Positions 61,215 through 64,000 of a stretch of 64,000 nucleotides of DNA are shown here, in pieces (positions within the stretch are counted from its first letter, which is position 1; each line of letters begins with the position of its first letter). The position numbers and the translations under genes are program-made. The notes under the pieces were generated by a model. It searched no databases and was not told the origin of the DNA. It was given only the letters and a program-made list of their open reading frames with translations. Origin of the DNA: Oenanthe sinensis. Its lineage: Eukaryota > Streptophyta > Magnoliopsida > Apiales > Apiaceae. The stretch lies in the NCBI GenBank assembly GCA_028671895.1, contig CM053800.1:21907886-21971885 (forward strand). Direction: 5' to 3'.

Positions 61215-62770
61215 TCTAGGTTATAGTACTCAGGAACGAGAGAGTTAAGAGTTATGTTTGGATAAGATTAAGAAAGGGTGAGCTCAGATCGAGTTCATAA
61301 TCGAGCTATCGGATGTAGCAGTGATTTATATTATGAGGCTGATATACTCAGATAAGGATAGTTAGGAAAGATAATAAGAACTTTCCTTACAAAGATGTCG
61401 AGCACTAGCCGAGGAGACTCATCTGAGTAAGAGGATTTATGATTGAGAATGAGAGTTTGAGAATTATGGAGCACTTGTAAAGGAGCTCAGATATGCTATA
61501 AGTGTAGCACTAAGTATGCTAGTACCCCAGGACTGAGGGGAGCATTACTGAGCGAAGAGAACCACTTTATTCTTGGCACAATCGTTAAGATGACCATGTT
61601 CAAATTGATGGCATGTCAAATCTTCACCAATCTTTCATCTATTGGCAATAAGCCAAAGAGATAGTATGCATTTCAGCAAACTCGTATTAATGTTATGGAG
61701 CGAATGTGATTGATGGTCCATGATAGTGACCATTGATAGTGTTGTGTACTGACTTGTGGATATTCGAGAGTAGGTATATAGATATAGTGACTCTTAGTTA
61801 TTTCCCCTTTTGGTATACATTATGTTATAAGTGACCGATGAGATGTTGATGTTTGGGAACTGTGAATGTTTTGGGATTATAATTGAGGTGTTTTTACACC
61901 GGGCATAGTCCGACATATGAATAGGTCATGCCCAATTGTCTGTGGAAAATACGTTCCCATTAGTTTAATGAAATTTAGAAATAAGAGGACGTGTAAATGG
62001 GATGTTTCAGGGTAAAATGGAGTAGTATGGTTTAAAGAATATAGCCATCTATATATGAGTAATGTTGAGGATTCTGTTGAGGATTCTCTGAGAGTAAAAA
62101 GTAAAGCCCTAGTTTAAATGGTGTATGGTATGCATACAATGTAGAGTCGTAACAAAGAGGTGAGATCCACACTTGATATAATTTTTGAATATATTAAGGA
62201 TGTTGGATTAAAGTAAGCTTTGGGGTAGAGATGACCGCCACATTGTAAATATGGTGGTTGGATTAACTAGTATAAATGAGTTATGGCATGAAGGCTTATA
62301 TGAAGTTACTTGTTTTGATAGTGGAATTCCGGACTAGAGAGCGGTCCGAGTAGTCATTGATGAACCTAAAGTTCTGAAAAGTATTTGGTCGAGGCCTAAT
62401 AAGGTCGTTGATTCAGCAAGAATTCTTATGAACTTGGTTGAACAAAGAATTCTTTAGCCATAGCTATATCTTGCATTATGCAACTGTTTCCTAAGTATCG
62501 GGAAATTCAGATGTAATTAAAGTTCTAGACCTAAAACAAGAGTGTGTCAGATCATGAATCAAAGTCTTTGGGAATTGTCAAGATTGTCCCAAAAGTAGTG
62601 AATTGAGAATAAAGTCACAATGTTGGGAATAATCAACTATGACAGAATATGAAAATGAAGTGGCTACACATACGGAAATACCATGAACTTTTAACAAGGA
62701 ACCAGAGTTCTACTTCGGGAAGAACAGTGAGCCTGATATGGGAGAATATGTAAAATGGACAGCAAGAAGC
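61215..62770 (+). other. Leader and unreadable gag region of D
   Basis: About 1.5 kb with no supported ORF. By position it should hold the leader and capsid part of gag, but I could not align any stretch to the Gag of E. Confidence 0.4.
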
Positions 62771-62779
62771 TATAATTGT

Positions 62780-64000
62780 AAAGTCCAGATGTTATGTTAA
62801 TGATTGCCCTAAAAGAAGGGATGACATGTTTTAAATATGGAGAGATAATTTGAGAAGGTTTGAATTAAGACTCGAATAAAAAGTGTATTACGCTTTGGAT
62901 GCTAAGTTGTGGGGCACTAGTAATGGATATGAAAAAGGAACTATTCAATAAAGAGAGTAGTTAAAGAATTGGGAAAAATAACCCTTAGTGATATTTTGGG
63001 GTTACCACCAATGGAGATCACGTCATTCCTCATTGACCTAGTGTTATGAGCAACTTCACCATTGGAGGCATCTTAGAAGATGGCCCCTGGCAGCCTAAGA
63101 GGGTTAGTCCCTCAGTTATAAAGACTATTTATTGAAAGTGTTACTAAGAGGTGCACGTGGGTTGTTTGTAAAGGAAACGGACAGCGGCATGAGACTGCGT
63201 ATACATTGGTGGGAATGGATTAAGTGAATTGGTTAATTTAGCAATCAATATTGGTTATCCATAATATGGATAGACCACTCGAAGAAATTAGTCTACTGGA
63301 GAAAATATATTGAGGATAAGTTATCGCCAACTACAGAATTACCTAGATAATATGCCAAGGATGGCATTGAGAACGTGATAAAGACAGTATGAGTCTTTGA
63401 TGAGGTAGGTTATATTAAGGTATGCACCTGTACCTTCCGAGGATTAATTGGAATGTTAAGAAATAATTGGACAAGGTGTCATAATCTCCACATAGGATAT
63501 CCTGATCGGTCTAAAGGTGGAGGAAGAACCCGAAGGTAAGATATATATATCACTGGAAAATCTTAAGAGAAAAGAGGTTGGATGACAAATCCCATAAGAA
63601 TGAGTTTGGGTAAAATGAGTTTAAATTGTGAGACATACAGTAAGTGGTGAAGAAAGTTTGAGGAAAGTAAAGGACAAATATGAGTAATTGTCCTAATGTG
63701 GTATGTACCAGATGATAAAAGGTGAGTCTTGTAATTAATAATTACATGTCTTTTGAGGGATTGCTTATGCACGGAAGCAACATAGTAGAAATAATTTTAT
63801 ATACGTCGGAGTAACGGGAGAAACATGAATTAAGGTATCTTAATCATGAGTTGGAGGAAATAGCCATAACGGTTGCACTTAACCGGTGGAAACAACACTT
63901 GGATGGGTAGAAGCGGAGAAAGTACAAAGACCATAAAAGTCTTAAGGATTTATTCATTCAGAAAGAATAGAAATGAGAAATAAGAAATTTGGGGATTTTA
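62780..64000 (+). pseudogene. Decayed gag-pol of D: zinc knuckle, RT and RNase H remnants
   Basis: Across changing frames, 62785-62880 reads like the double zinc knuckle ('NDCPK', 'MTCFKYG'). Positions 62985-63100 read 'DILGLPPMEITSFLIDLV' and '(K)MAP', matching the chromovirus 'LPGLPP...IDLVPGT...RMAP' RT entry. About 63178-63230 reads 'DSGMRLRI', matching the 'DGSMRMCIDYRELNK' block. Positions 63836-63900 read 'LNHELEEIAITVALNRWKQHL' and 63925-63990 'DHKSLKDLFIQKE', matching the gypsy RNase H region. Stops and frameshifts are dense. The enzyme would have copied element RNA; nothing here can work. Integrase would follow beyond the window. Confidence 0.7.

Larger units (their letters stand above)
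56350..64000 (+). mobile_element. Element D: decayed Tekay/Del-like Ty3/gypsy retrotransposon, 3' part outside the window
   Basis: A 4849-bp LTR is followed by a tRNA-Met primer-binding site and remnants of gag zinc knuckles, RT and RNase H in gypsy order on the plus strand. LTR landmarks shared with E (TGTAATA at the start, a GTGAC(G/A)ACCT(G/A)GATTCCTG phrase near the end, CGTCACA terminus) tie D and E to one superlineage. No ORF longer than about 80 codons remains in pol, so D is old. Integrase, 3' LTR and the second target-site copy would lie to the right. Confidence 0.85.

Noticed and set aside
1..64000. Host protein-coding gene, tRNA or rRNA gene, or a new defence or biosynthetic system
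   Set aside because: Everything recognisable belongs to LTR retrotransposons or the satellite. No cloverleaf tRNA gene or rRNA stretch was seen; the TGGTATCAGAGC strings are primer-binding sites.

Overview
The window looks like non-genic, repeat-dominated heterochromatin from a flowering plant, probably one with a large, retrotransposon-rich genome. Every long terminal repeat (LTR) element whose primer-binding site is visible uses the plant-typical initiator tRNA-Met site (TGGTATCAGAGC). The coding remains are plant Ty1/copia (SIRE/Maximus-like) and Ty3/gypsy (Tekay/Del-like) proteins. I found no host gene, rRNA or tRNA gene, CRISPR array or bacterial feature. The species cannot be named from the sequence.

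Layout. (B) 1-9069: the pol, post-pol region and 3' LTR (7268-9069) of a decayed copia element, cut by the left window edge. (A) about 9070-27518, minus strand: an older SIRE-like copia element with its 5' LTR at 26244-27518, then primer-binding site, gag, protease-integrase, reverse transcriptase-RNase H, and below them an 'env-like' ORF that element B interrupts at 9069/9070. (E) 14797-23579: a complete, very young gag-only Ty3/gypsy-type element with two 3396-bp LTRs and target-site duplication AATAG, inserted in the gag of A. (Satellite) 27519-39068 and 52044-56349: about 15.9 kb of a 140-bp tandem repeat made of three related 50/50/40-bp monomers, with a second, longer periodicity. (C) 39069-52038: a complete 12,970-bp copia element of the same family as B, with two 1775-bp LTRs and target-site duplication ATGAG, inserted in the satellite. 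(D) 56350-64000: a Tekay-like gypsy element with a 4849-bp 5' LTR and a heavily decayed gag-pol, running off the right edge.

How the parts relate. The satellite is the oldest substrate: A, C and D all cut it inside a repeat unit. B cut the env-like ORF, and E cut A. E (about one LTR mismatch in 3396 bp) and C (about 1% LTR divergence by eye) are young insertions but cannot encode their own polymerase, so both appear to have been mobilised in trans.

Most notable. The three copia LTRs each carry a different short tandem motif where U3 enhancers sit: CTCGAT in A, TGAGTCAT in B, GGCGCCAC in C. In A and C the same motif recurs inside the element; in A it lies upstream of a TATA box and the env-like ORF, which suggests a possible internal promoter. 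A polypurine-tract-like motif (CTCAGGGGGA) sits in the integrase-RT linker of all three copia elements and is repeated four times in A. No confident non-transposon system was found.
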